The translations under genes and the position numbers were made by a program. This document shows positions 53,908 through 62,146 of a stretch of 64,000 nucleotides of DNA, piece by piece. This DNA comes from Muribaculum sp. An289 (GTDB taxonomy: Bacteria > Bacteroidota > Bacteroidia > Bacteroidales > UBA932): assembly GCF_002159555.1 (NCBI RefSeq), contig NZ_NFIV01000001.1, forward strand, positions 248,001-312,000. Direction: 5' to 3'. Position 1 is the stretch's first letter, and every line of letters begins with the position of its first letter. The notes under the pieces are model-generated. The model ran no database searches. It saw only the letters and a program-made list of their open reading frames with translations, and was not told the origin of the DNA.

Positions 53908-54660
53908 ATGAAGAATTTTATCAGAATCGCATTGCTCGTTGCGGCCGCTTCCATCGCGGTTTCCTGCAACGGCGGAAAGAAAAAAGCGGCTGACGGAAAC
54001 GGAGCCGAAGCAAAAGACAGCACAGAAACTATGGCAAACACATTGGCATTCGATCCGGCATTGCTTCCGGAAGAACCCGTATTCGATATCAACACGAACA
54101 TGGGCACCATCACGGTAAAACTCTATTCCGACACCCCGAAACACAGGGACAATTTCGTAAAACTCGCATCTGAAAGGTTCTATGACGGAATACTTTTCCA
54201 CCGCATCATCAAGGGTTTCATGATCCAGACAGGAGATCCTCTGACCAAAGACCCTGCAAACAAGGCAAAATTCGGGACAGGCGGTCCGGGATATGAAGTG
54301 CCTGCCGAGATTGTTCCTACGCACAGCCACATCAAGGGTGCGCTTGCCGCCGCACGCAAGGGCGACCAGGCCAATCCGATGAAGAACTCGTCCGGCTCGC
54401 AGTTCTACATTGTCGAGAATCCAGGCTCCTGCAAGCATCTCGATGGAGAATACACCGTATTCGGCGAGACCGTCAACGGCTTCGATGTAATCGACAAGAT
54501 AGCCTCCGTACAGGTCGATGGGCGCGACTGCCCTCTTCAGGAAGTGAAAATCATTTCCATCGTTCCCGTAGGCATCGAGCAGCCGGCTACGGATGTTACG
54601 TCATCGGATGTTACGCCATCGGACTCTACGGCCCAAAACCACAACCGTTTATCCGAATAA
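53908..54660 (+). CDS. Cyclophilin-type peptidyl-prolyl isomerase lipoprotein
   Basis: 250 residues. Lipoprotein signal MKNFIRIALLVAAASIAVSC; the Lys/Asp-rich linker is followed by the cyclophilin domain (about 57-230). Catalytic-site motifs: FYDGILFHRIIKGFMIQTGDP (with the active-site Arg and Phe-Met), and NSSGSQFYIVENPGSCKHLDGEYTVFGETVNGFDVIDKI. It acts in the periplasm on proline bonds. A Ser/Thr/Asp-rich tail (DVTSSDVTPSDSTAQ) ends the protein. It is a single gene, with a hairpin downstream. Confidence 0.95.
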   Translation: MKNFIRIALLVAAASIAVSCNGGKKKAADGNGAEAKDSTETMANTLAFDPALLPEEPVFDINTNMGTITVKLYSDTPKHRDNFVKLASERFYDGILFHRIIKGFMIQTGDPLTKDPANKAKFGTGGPGYEVPAEIVPTHSHIKGALAAARKGDQANPMKNSSGSQFYIVENPGSCKHLDGEYTVFGETVNGFDVIDKIASVQVDGRDCPLQEVKIISIVPVGIEQPATDVTSSDVTPSDSTAQNHNRLSE

Positions 54661-54663
54661 GAG

Positions 54664-54713
54664 GACCCAAAAGGGTAATTTCTGCGTTACGCTTGAAATT
54701 CCTCCTTTTGGTC
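54664..54713 (+). terminator. Imperfect hairpin after the cyclophilin gene
   Basis: GACCCAAAAGGGTAATTTC pairs with GAAATTCCTCCTTTTGGTC (one bulge, two mismatches) but lacks a T tract, so its terminator activity is uncertain. Confidence 0.45.
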
Positions 54714-54794
54714 GGCTTCATGAATGCATGGCATGATTTGAATGCATGATTTGAATGCATGGCATGATTTTAGCAAAAGGACTTAACGGATTAT

Positions 54795-54820
54795 TTTTTT
54801 CATAGGTTAAGTTTAAGGTT
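54795..54820 (+). repeat. 26-nt motif before a terminator, copy 1
   Basis: TTTTTTCATAGGTT followed by AAGTTTAAGGTT; the same 26 bases with two differences are at 55914-55939. Each copy is followed closely by a GC-rich hairpin with a T tract, and the pair flanks locus D. Confidence 0.6.
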
Positions 54821-54832
54821 AGGAAAAAGAAG

Positions 54833-54880
54833 GCCGGCGCAGGCAATTGCCAACGCCGGCTTTCGATTTTTAGAAGCTGT
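54833..54880 (+). terminator. GC-rich terminator at the left of locus D
   Basis: GGCCGGCG (54832-54839 region) pairs with CGCCGGC (54854-54860), loop CAGGCAATTGCCAA, then TTTCGATTTTT. Confidence 0.65.
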
Positions 54881-54911
54881 TTAAAATTTTTCTCAGAAAA
54901 TTCAAGACATG
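54874..54911 (+). repeat. 38-nt conserved block, copy at locus D
   Basis: AAGCTGTTTAAAATTTTTCT through AAGACATG; differs at two positions from the block at the cydB stop (38089-38126 minus). In both places it precedes the hairpin array in the same orientation (52 and 109 bases before the first unit). Confidence 0.8.
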
Positions 54912-54962
54912 TTTCCGTGCAGGTTTTTGCCGTTTCTCCGGAGAAACTTTCGCCATTTTTCC

Positions 54963-55112
54963 GGAAAGTGAACCAAATTCCCACGAATCTTGGGCACTTT
55001 TCCCCTATGATTCACACGCTACTGGGCACTACATGGGGCCTACACAGGGGAACTACCGGAAACCCGCGGGGAAAGTGAACCAAATACCTGCAAATTCACG
55101 GCACTTTCCCCC
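54963..55112 (+). repeat. Hairpin-unit array, locus D (2 units)
   Basis: Units at 54963-55005 (type I; inner stem CCCA/TGGG, a compensatory change relative to GCC/GGC elsewhere) and 55068-55112 (type II, core CCTGCAAATTCACGG). The spacer (TATGATTCACACGCTACTGG...) is the conserved spacer 2. The region 54661-56132 has no supported gene. Confidence 0.82.
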
Positions 55113-55283
55113 TGAGGTTTGCCATTAATTTATAAAATACCGACAATCAACACATTCATAGGGTTGGCAGCACTTCACGGTTCCATTTCACGGTTCCATT
55201 TTCGTGAGCGATAAAGCAACATCTCGGACGAAAAGATGTAAAATATCATGAGGAAAGAAGGAAAACCGGATCTTATCGGCATA

Positions 55284-55455
55284 TTTTCCACCTCACGTCC
55301 ACCTTACCAAACTTGATAACATTGATAATCAGCGAGTTGTAAAAACAAGGTCTGGATTTGGGTACTTTTCAACATACCCAAGCGCAGGATGTCTTTTGGC
55401 AAGTTATTAATTATCAATAATTTGTAAAAGTACCGGCTGGCTATCGGGTTCGTCC
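55284..55455 (+). mobile_element. About 172-bp palindromic MITE-like element, copy D
   Basis: Left end TTTTCCACCTCACGTCC is recognisable; the right end (GGCTGGCTATCGGGTTCG) is degenerate, so the boundary is approximate. The core TTTGGGTACTTTTCAACATACCCAAGCGCAGG keeps the TTGGGT/ACCCAA stem and the GCGCAGG tail while the loop has changed. Confidence 0.65.
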
Positions 55456-55913
55456 CGTCCTGAAAAAAGTTTACCTGTCTTGAAAAGGTTGTAATTGCCT
55501 CATGGCTTCTGCCCGCCCAGTCGTTCCAGCCACTATCTCGGCAGGGCAGGTCCAAATCTGTTTCAATACATTGACAGTCCCGGTCTTCTGAGGACGACGA
55601 ATTCTCTGAAAACGTTCTTCGGACACATCGAAGATTATCTACGGCTTCATCGCGGGCTTGTCGAATAGTGCGTGGACAATTTTCCAAGGTGGTATCTATT
55701 CTTTTCTTTAATGAATGAAATGACGGGAGTGGAGTGACGGGGGTGGGGAAAAGACATGACATGTCGTCTTAAAACCGGCATGATGTCTATTGTTATACGT
55801 GTATGCCATCAACCATTTTTGGTAATCATACTTCTTTTTTAACAAAAACCACGTATAAAATAGCCCCGGAAACGATTTGTGGCATGGATTTCGTAATATT
55901 TTTAACTGAATAG

Positions 55914-55975
55914 TTTTTTCATAGGTTTAGTTTTAGGTTTCGAGGTCGGGCGGGTTCTCCGTCCGGCCTCTTTTT
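55914..55975 (+). other. 26-nt motif (copy 2) plus terminator at the right of locus D
   Basis: The motif TTTTTTCATAGGTTTAGTTT (55914 on, to 55939) is followed by the stem GAGGTCGGGCGG/CCGTCCGGCCTC (55942-55970) and TTTTTCG. Together with the copy at 54795 it brackets locus D. It could be the end of a small RNA; I found no clear promoter for one. Confidence 0.5.
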
Positions 55976-56032
55976 CGTTTAACCTGCCTTTTTCGGACCA
56001 GCGGATAATTTCTGCTTGATTGTGCAATAATT

Positions 56033-56062
56033 TTTGAATTCACAAAAAGATTCGTACCTTTG
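56033..56062 (+). promoter_or_regulatory. Promoter of rpsP-rimM
   Basis: TTTG at 56033-56036, an 18-base spacer, TACCTTTG at 56055-56062, 70 bases before the rpsP start. Confidence 0.7.
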
Positions 56063-56132
56063 CACTCCTTTTCCAGTAAAAGGAGTGTTAATTTTTTTAA
56101 TTTAAATTATTAATTTTTAAAACAGATTCACA

Positions 56133-56717
56133 ATGGCTGTTAAAATCCGTCTTTCACGCCACGGTAAGAAGAATTTCGCATTCTTCCACATTGTTGTGGC
56201 TGATTCAAGGGCACCGCGCGACGGTCGCTTTATCGAACAAATCGGGACTTACAACCCTAACACCGACCCTGCAACTGTAGTTCTGAAAGCAGACAGGGCT
56301 CTTGCTTGGCTTAACGTAGGAGCACAACCTACCGATACCGCACGCAGCATTCTCTCACATGAAGGTGTACTTTTAAGGAAACACCTCCAGATCGGAGTTG
56401 CAAAAGGTGCGATCTCACAGGAAGAAGCCGACAGGAGATTCAACGAATGGAAGGCGCAGAGGGATGCCAAGCTCCAGAGCAAGAAAGACTCAATCAATGC
56501 CCAGAATGCAGAAAAGGCAAAGGCCGCATTCGAAGCTGAAGCAAAAGTAAACCAGGAACGTGCGGAAGCGATAGCAAAGAGGAAGGCTGAAGAAGCCGCT
56601 GCCAAAGCCGCCGAGGAAGCAGCAGCAAAGGCTGCCGAAGAAGCAGAGAAAGCCGCTGAAGAAGAGGCTGCAAAAGCTACCGAGGAAAGCGCTTCCGAAG
56701 GAACCGCCGAGGCCTGA
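56133..56717 (+). CDS. rpsP: 30S ribosomal protein S16 with long C-terminal extension
   Basis: 194 residues. The first 85 residues are the S16 domain ([44 protein letters not shown]...). The rest is a long helical, Ala/Glu/Lys-rich extension ([23 protein letters not shown]) predicted as a coiled coil, more than twice the usual protein length; such tails are common in Bacteroidota S16. rimM follows after two bases, which matches the widespread rpsP-rimM order. Confidence 0.96.
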   Translation: MAVKIRLSRHGKKNFAFFHIVVADSRAPRDGRFIEQIGTYNPNTDPATVVLKADRALAWLNVGAQPTDTARSILSHEGVLLRKHLQIGVAKGAISQEEADRRFNEWKAQRDAKLQSKKDSINAQNAEKAKAAFEAEAKVNQERAEAIAKRKAEEAAAKAAEEAAAKAAEEAEKAAEEEAAKATEESASEGTAEA

Positions 56718-56719
56718 CG

Positions 56720-57226
56720 ATGAAGGCGGTAACGAAGACAGGGATGCTGCGTATCGCCCGGATAATAAAATCCAACGGGATTGAGGGCGAGGTACAGGCG
56801 GAACTGTTCATACCGTCGGATGAAATCCAAAAAGAAGAACCGGTGTACATCATATTCGATGGACTGCCGGTTCCTTTTTTTATTGAAAACCTGTCACCGA
56901 AAGGAAACAGGAAGGCCTACCTGAGGCTGACCGATGTCGAAAATCTCGAAGACGCCGATGAACTTGAAGGCAAGGAGATTTACATTCTGGATGACGGCGG
57001 ACGGGATGAAACCGGACTTTTCTCCATCGAAGGCTGGACCGTATACGACACGGAAGGCAATGAAATAGGCGAAATCACAGGAAGCCTCGACATACCCGAA
57101 AACCCATGCATCATAGTGGAGCACAACGGAAAGGAAATCTATATCCCTTTCCATGAAGACCTGATTGCCGGATACGACGAAGAAACGGGAAAAATATCCA
57201 TGGACATTCCCGAAGGCCTGCTATGA
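56720..57226 (+). CDS. rimM: Ribosome maturation factor RimM
   Basis: 168 residues. N-terminal RimM domain (MLRIARIIKSNGIEGEVQAELFIP) with the FIENLSPKGNRKAYLRLTDVENLEDADELEGKEIYI core, and a C-terminal PRC-barrel (LFSIEGWTVYDTEGNEIGEITGSLDIPENPCIIV). It helps 30S maturation through S19. It is the second gene of the rpsP operon. It converges on the OstA-like gene, 36 bases apart, with no terminator hairpin seen between them. Confidence 0.9.
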   Translation: MKAVTKTGMLRIARIIKSNGIEGEVQAELFIPSDEIQKEEPVYIIFDGLPVPFFIENLSPKGNRKAYLRLTDVENLEDADELEGKEIYILDDGGRDETGLFSIEGWTVYDTEGNEIGEITGSLDIPENPCIIVEHNGKEIYIPFHEDLIAGYDEETGKISMDIPEGLL

Positions 57227-57262
57227 AACCTCTCGTTTTCCTGACGACCACCTAAGCCATTA

Positions 57263-59911
57263 TCAATCGTATCTCCTGACAGCTTTCCTTACCGCTTTTA
57301 TCTGTCGTCTCAATTCCCGTTTTTCATAGCGCAGTTCACGCCGGCGGGCCTTATCATTACCTTTCTTACGTATTTCCGCCTTCGTCTTTTCAAAATTCTC
57401 CTGCAACTCGTCAAGTATGGCCTTCCTCTGCTCCGCCGTCAGAGTCTCCAGTTTATCCATAAACTCGTCCTTCTGTTCGAAAATGTCAATGGAATCCAGA
57501 GATGCAACAAGGGAATCGATAACGGCTTCGCTTGCTTTTACGCTGTCACGCGCGGCTGCAAGGGAATCGCTTGCACGTTTGAGCGAATCGGCGGTAGCCA
57601 AGGAATCCAGGCGTGCGGCTTCCAGGGAATCAAGGCGAACCCTCTCCAGCGAATCCAGCCTCATCTGCTCCAAAGCCTTGCGACGGGCCTCCGCCACGGC
57701 CTTCAATGAATCGCGCACGAAAATCTCCCTTCTTATGCCATCGATATATCCAGGGAAAAATTCATCGGTATACCGGAATTCGGGTTGTTTTACTTTCTCG
57801 TCCGCCGCCCTCTGGCACGGCCTCAGCTCCCTGTCCGTAATGACATAACGGTCTACGGGCCGCCGTTCCTCCTGCCAGGAAAAACCTTTGAGCCGCTGGC
57901 GCTCTATCGTTATCTGCGATATGGGATAAATATCGTTTTTCGGACTTTCATAATAATGTATCCTCTGTATGCTTCCATCCTTCAATGAGGCGGACAGCAT
58001 TTTGGATTCAATCTGGTTGACCAGCGAGATTTCCTCCTCTTCCCTCAAATAAAATACGGCTGAAACCCCTCCAAGCGCATCGAATCTGGAAAGTTCTGAA
58101 TCATTGTTGAAAAAGGCCATCATTTCGAGGCTCTTTATCTGATTGTAATGGACTGTATCCTCCTGGGTATGGATGAAAGCGTTGGACTGGAAAGAAACTT
58201 TCGAAAGCCGCCCGTCCGACACCATGATATAGATACTGTCGGATGAAAACTGATTCTTAACCTCGTTCCAGATTATCGGTTTTATGAACATCCTCGCCAG
58301 AGAATCGAGGCTCGAATACTCCAACGAGTCGCAGACAGCCTGCAAATCGCTCTTATACGCCTTGACATTCCTGAGGGCTCTTAGGAATGTCACCGTCGAA
58401 GTATCTGGAGGAGCTACCGCCACCGTGTCCGTCACCCCCGTTGTGTCCTGAACAGCAGACATGTCCCTCACTCCGATTGTATCCTGCACCGCAGACGAAT
58501 CGCGCAAAGCCGATAAATCGCCAACGGCCGATGAGTCGCGAACAGCTGCCGAATCATCAACAGCAGCAGAATCGTGCACAACCGACGAATCGCGAATGAT
58601 GGATGAATCGCGCACAGCGACAGAATCTGTGGGGGCTGCTGCCATGGTCGAATCCGGAAGCGGAGGAGGAGGCATCAAGCCCCTCGACTGATTCGCGCTG
58701 CCATTGCCTGCATTACCATTGCTTCCGCCGCCATTTCCGGCACCACTGGCGGCACCATTACTGCTGCCACCGCGCTGTCCGCCGCCCCTATTGTTCTTGG
58801 CGGCTTCAGCCGCCTTCCTCTCCTGTTCTTCCTTCTTGTTCTTCTCCCTGAGGTTCTGTACGGCATCGACGGCCATATATTCTATACGCTTTTCCGCCAA
58901 GGAGAGTATGGTGGAATCGACATCGCACTTCCTCAATGAATAGTAAATCAGCGTATCGGCGCCGAAATACAGGGTGTCAAGCACATCGTCCTGATTCATT
59001 TCCATGATTACGGCAGGCTGCCGTGTCAGAGTAACGGTCCTCGGCGAATTGACGAATTCCAGTTTTCCTGAAACTGCCGAAACCGCATTTGCCTCATCGG
59101 TAATCTGCACATTCCCGTACATTTCGCCCGTACTGTTCAAACGGCTGAAATACAGGGTATCGCACCATCCCTCCTGATTTTCGGTAAGGATATGCACGTT
59201 CTTCGTGAAGAAAAACAAATCCGCAGGACGGTCGTACCAGCCTTCCCTCGATGTAAGCATGTTCTCGTCCTTCCACGCATAAACCAGACCTCCGAATTCG
59301 GCCTTGTCTATGTCGGCATGATAATCCAGCCAGCTTGTCCTTATGAAAACCGAATCCGTAAACATGTTCACACTGCCGCGGAAATTGAAAAGCTCCGCCT
59401 TGGCATCGTATTCCCCGCTCACGCTTTCGATAATATTCCCGTCCTTGTCCTTCATCGAACCTCCGGTACGAAAAATACCCACGCTGTCCTTGGTATTGTA
59501 ATCAAGATATGTAGTCCTCAACAGATTGCCGTCCTTGTCCTTCAGCTCCACCAAATCACCTCTGAACTGGGCCAGGTCCCTTTTGATGATATAGTGCATC
59601 TTGTCGCTCGTAAGAATCGTGTTTTCCTGCTCGATGCTTACCCTGCCTATGGCATCTATGTATTCCCTGTCCACATACCAGAAGGCCGTATCGCATTTAA
59701 GATAAGTGTCGTTGTGCAGAAATACGGCAGGCCCTATCACCTTCCTTATTTCGGTACCCCTTTCGATGGTCTCGGCGGAAGACGCGCTCAGCAGCCGCAC
59801 AAGACTGTCTCCGTCCGCCTTGCCCCCGTCGTTTTGGGAAAATAGCGGAAAGCAATGGCAGCATGAAGCCAAAACGAAGGAGAGGACGATTATCTTGAAA
59901 ACGGGACGCAT
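57263..59911 (-). CDS. OstA/LptA-like envelope protein with low-complexity inserts
   Basis: 882 residues with a signal sequence (MRPVFKIIVLSFVLASC; a lipobox-like ASC is present). Residues about 50-330 are OstA/LptA-type beta-jellyroll repeats (TYLKCDTAFWYVDREYIDAIGRVSIEQ, LTSDKMHYIIKRDLAQFRG, FNFRGSVNMFTDSVFIRTSWLDYHADI), suggesting a role in lipopolysaccharide transport. Two unusual inserts follow: a Gly/Asn-rich stretch (about 370-415) and a Ser/Asp repeat of the form DSSxVxDS (about 425-500). The C-terminal third resumes with conserved sequence and ends in Lys/Arg-rich coiled coil. It is the last gene of the guaB-SurA-like-SurA-like run. Confidence 0.8.
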   Translation of the reverse strand: MRPVFKIIVLSFVLASCCHCFPLFSQNDGGKADGDSLVRLLSASSAETIERGTEIRKVIGPAVFLHNDTYLKCDTAFWYVDREYIDAIGRVSIEQENTILTSDKMHYIIKRDLAQFRGDLVELKDKDGNLLRTTYLDYNTKDSVGIFRTGGSMKDKDGNIIESVSGEYDAKAELFNFRGSVNMFTDSVFIRTSWLDYHADIDKAEFGGLVYAWKDENMLTSREGWYDRPADLFFFTKNVHILTENQEGWCDTLYFSRLNSTGEMYGNVQITDEANAVSAVSGKLEFVNSPRTVTLTRQPAVIMEMNQDDVLDTLYFGADTLIYYSLRKCDVDSTILSLAEKRIEYMAVDAVQNLREKNKKEEQERKAAEAAKNNRGGGQRGGSSNGAASGAGNGGGSNGNAGNGSANQSRGLMPPPPLPDSTMAAAPTDSVAVRDSSIIRDSSVVHDSAAVDDSAAVRDSSAVGDLSALRDSSAVQDTIGVRDMSAVQDTTGVTDTVAVAPPDTSTVTFLRALRNVKAYKSDLQAVCDSLEYSSLDSLARMFIKPIIWNEVKNQFSSDSIYIMVSDGRLSKVSFQSNAFIHTQEDTVHYNQIKSLEMMAFFNNDSELSRFDALGGVSAVFYLREEEEISLVNQIESKMLSASLKDGSIQRIHYYESPKNDIYPISQITIERQRLKGFSWQEERRPVDRYVITDRELRPCQRAADEKVKQPEFRYTDEFFPGYIDGIRREIFVRDSLKAVAEARRKALEQMRLDSLERVRLDSLEAARLDSLATADSLKRASDSLAAARDSVKASEAVIDSLVASLDSIDIFEQKDEFMDKLETLTAEQRKAILDELQENFEKTKAEIRKKGNDKARRRELRYEKRELRRQIKAVRKAVRRYD

Positions 59912-59926
59912 ATTTTCCTGGAAAAT

Positions 59927-61285
59927 TTAGTCTTTGAACCAGTCGTATTTGAAGTCGCACTCCTTGTATGAAGGGTCTATTACGATATATGTCGCGGTCA
60001 TTTTTTCTTTGATAAAATCTTCCACGGCCTTATTGCCGGCCTCTTCCGTCGCAGCCCCCAGCAACAGGTCGTAATCCCGGCTCAGGTTGGCTACATGGGA
60101 AGGGTAGATTCTGTCCACCTTTATTATTTTATATACGACATTCCCTCGCCCTTCATTGTCCAGGGACTGGAAAGGCTCGGATATCTCGCCCGGGTTCAGG
60201 CCCTTTATGGCATTGTAATCGGCCGGCTTCAGTTCATCCTTGTTGAAATAGGCCGACCCGGTACGCTCATCGGCCATCTGCCCTCCGTTGGTCCGGCTTT
60301 TCAGGTCTTCCGAATTGGCTTTTGCAGCCATCTCGAAAGTAATGTTCCCCGAGAGGATTTCGTTTTTGATACTGTCCAGACGTGCGAATGCCTTGCTGCG
60401 GTCCTCCGAAGTGAATTCGGGCTTAAGAAGTATGTGGCGGGCATTGAACATGTCACCGTCCTTTTCTATCATCTGGATCAGATGGAATCCGTCCGGACTT
60501 TCGACTATCTGGGAAACCTGGCCTTCCTTCAGCGACATGGCGGCATCCGAGAAAACCGGCCAATAATATGATTTCGGTGTCATTCCGAGCTCGCCTCCAC
60601 GCCTTGCGGACTCCACGTCCTGGGAGTAAAGCCGAGCAAGCATGGAAAAACTTTCACCGTTCATTATCCTCTCGCGCAATTCGAGCAGCCTTTCACGGGT
60701 AGCGAGCACGGCATCTTCCCTCTCAGGATAAAGCACAATCTGGCTCAACTGGTACTGCTCCGGGACTACTGGCAATTCGGATTCCGGAGTCGATTCCACA
60801 AATGCCTCCACATCCCGCGGAGTAAGTTTCGGCATATTCCGGTAGATGCTCGACCTCATCTGCTGGGCAAGGGCCATCTCCTGATAAGTGGCCCTCCAAT
60901 TGTCCTTCAACTTGTAAAGCGGCTCGTTGAAGTATGCTTCCAAATCCTTCTGGCCTCCGAACCTCGCCATCATTTCATCGGCATACTGGCTGACTGCCTC
61001 TTCCACCATATTGACGTCATAGTCAAGCGAATCCACCCTGGCCTGCATCACATACAGCTTGTTCTCCAGTATGTTTTCAAGCACGTCGCACCTCGTACTC
61101 CTGTCCACCGGATAACCGTTCATCACCCGCTCCATTACCCCGCTTTCGATATCCGAAAGCAGCACGCTCTCGTTTCCGAGTATGGCCACGGTCTTATCCA
61201 CTATGCCATCGTATTTCTGGGCGTATGCCCCGGAAGAAAGGGTCGCCAATATCAGCAGAGACAAGAAAAATTTTCCTTTATTCAT
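59927..61285 (-). CDS. SurA-like periplasmic peptidyl-prolyl isomerase
   Basis: 452 residues with a cleavable signal (MNKGKFFLSLLILATLSSGAYA-QK). An N-terminal SurA-type chaperone region (about 25-170, VAILGNESVLLSDIESGVM) is followed by two parvulin domains. The first is at about 178-278 (YQLSQIVLYP...YSQDVESARRGGELGMTPKSYYWPVFSDAAMSLKEGQVSQIVESPDGFHLIQ); the second at about 282-385 (FNARHILLKP...GQMADERTGSAYF). It would escort outer-membrane proteins. It lies between the smaller SurA-like lipoprotein and the OstA-like gene, 15-17 bases apart on each side. Confidence 0.92.
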   Translation of the reverse strand: MNKGKFFLSLLILATLSSGAYAQKYDGIVDKTVAILGNESVLLSDIESGVMERVMNGYPVDRSTRCDVLENILENKLYVMQARVDSLDYDVNMVEEAVSQYADEMMARFGGQKDLEAYFNEPLYKLKDNWRATYQEMALAQQMRSSIYRNMPKLTPRDVEAFVESTPESELPVVPEQYQLSQIVLYPEREDAVLATRERLLELRERIMNGESFSMLARLYSQDVESARRGGELGMTPKSYYWPVFSDAAMSLKEGQVSQIVESPDGFHLIQMIEKDGDMFNARHILLKPEFTSEDRSKAFARLDSIKNEILSGNITFEMAAKANSEDLKSRTNGGQMADERTGSAYFNKDELKPADYNAIKGLNPGEISEPFQSLDNEGRGNVVYKIIKVDRIYPSHVANLSRDYDLLLGAATEEAGNKAVEDFIKEKMTATYIVIDPSYKECDFKYDWFKD

Positions 61286-61302
61286 ATCAAAAAAATATTT
61301 TT

Positions 61303-62136
61303 CTATTTAACGGAAAAAGATTCCATAAGCAAGTCCCGTTCCAAATTGTCGAGAAGCTCTTTTTTTCTCAGATTCAGGATTCTTTCGCGCACCGCATCCC
61401 GACAATAATCCAAAGGGGCGATCTCCCCGGCAGGAATCCTTTCCCAGATACGCAGCAGGGACACCATCCCGTCATGCGAAGCCTCTACAAATGAAGAACT
61501 TGCGGCTTTTTGCGCAAGCGCCTCCAGCCCCATCCCGAAGTCCGGAGCGAATTCAGTCAGGGATTCCCAATAATCGTAAAAATTGTAATAACTGAAGGAA
61601 ACCTTTGCTGAAAGCATCTCCATTTCCTCCGTATCGGTATCGCCCAGATTCTTCAGATTGTACCGGACGGTGGCAAGATTCGGGGAATCTTCATCCATTT
61701 TCACGAAATATCCCCTCACCAGCATTGCCGGTGTCCTGAAAAAAGCAGCGTTTTCCCGATAATATTCCTCGACTTCCATATCCGTCACCACGGTATCGAG
61801 CCTTTCGGAAACATACATGCTTTCAAAACGGTAAATCAGCAGAGACCTGCGGTAGCTTTCCATTTCGGAAGACACATCCAACTGCGCGGCAGGAAGCTCA
61901 GCTTCGGCCTTCGCCACGAGCAACTGCTCGAGTTTCCATTTCTCTATAAGCCTCGCGGCCATTGCCGCGCTGTCTTCGGAAGAAATCCCCTGCGGTATCA
62001 ATCCGGCCAAATCGCTTTCGTACAATACGGACTTGCCGATTTTCATCACGACTGCATCCGAATGCGAAATCCTTTGGGCAAACTCGCATGAAACGAGCAA
62101 GCCCAGAAGGATTAACGGTAAAAACCTGACTGACAT
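61303..62136 (-). CDS. SurA-N-like lipoprotein without clear PPIase domain
   Basis: 277 residues from MSVRFLPLILLGLLVSC; lipobox LVSC. The frame is open further upstream into guaB, but that part has no signal sequence. The N-terminal VVMKIGKSVLYESDLAGLIPQGISSEDSAAMAARLIEKWKLEQLLVAKAEAEL resembles the SurA chaperone module. A parvulin-type core is not evident in the middle, but the end (VSLLRIWERIPAGEIAPLDYCRDAVRERILNLRKKELL) is like the tail of PPIases. It starts 11 bases after guaB and likely assists outer-membrane protein folding with its neighbour. Confidence 0.7.
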   Translation of the reverse strand: MSVRFLPLILLGLLVSCEFAQRISHSDAVVMKIGKSVLYESDLAGLIPQGISSEDSAAMAARLIEKWKLEQLLVAKAEAELPAAQLDVSSEMESYRRSLLIYRFESMYVSERLDTVVTDMEVEEYYRENAAFFRTPAMLVRGYFVKMDEDSPNLATVRYNLKNLGDTDTEEMEMLSAKVSFSYYNFYDYWESLTEFAPDFGMGLEALAQKAASSSFVEASHDGMVSLLRIWERIPAGEIAPLDYCRDAVRERILNLRKKELLDNLERDLLMESFSVK

Positions 62137-62146
62137 CGTCCGTATC

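Noticed and set aside
53809-54438. Extension of the flippase to 709 residues
   Set aside because: The added part is antisense to the cyclophilin gene; the flippase family starts at [11 protein letters not shown] (53808).
54664-54713. Strong terminator after the cyclophilin gene
   Set aside because: The stem is good but there is no T tract, so it is listed only as a low-confidence hairpin.
19337-55112. Integron attC-like cassette sites
   Set aside because: The imperfect hairpins recall attC, but there is no integrase, no GTTRRRY-type cleavage site and no cassette genes between units.
55304-55762. 152-residue protein on the minus strand in locus D
   Set aside because: It runs through the palindromic element and repeat flanks, lacks any motif, has no promoter or ribosome site, and the homologous parts of loci B and C do not keep the frame open.
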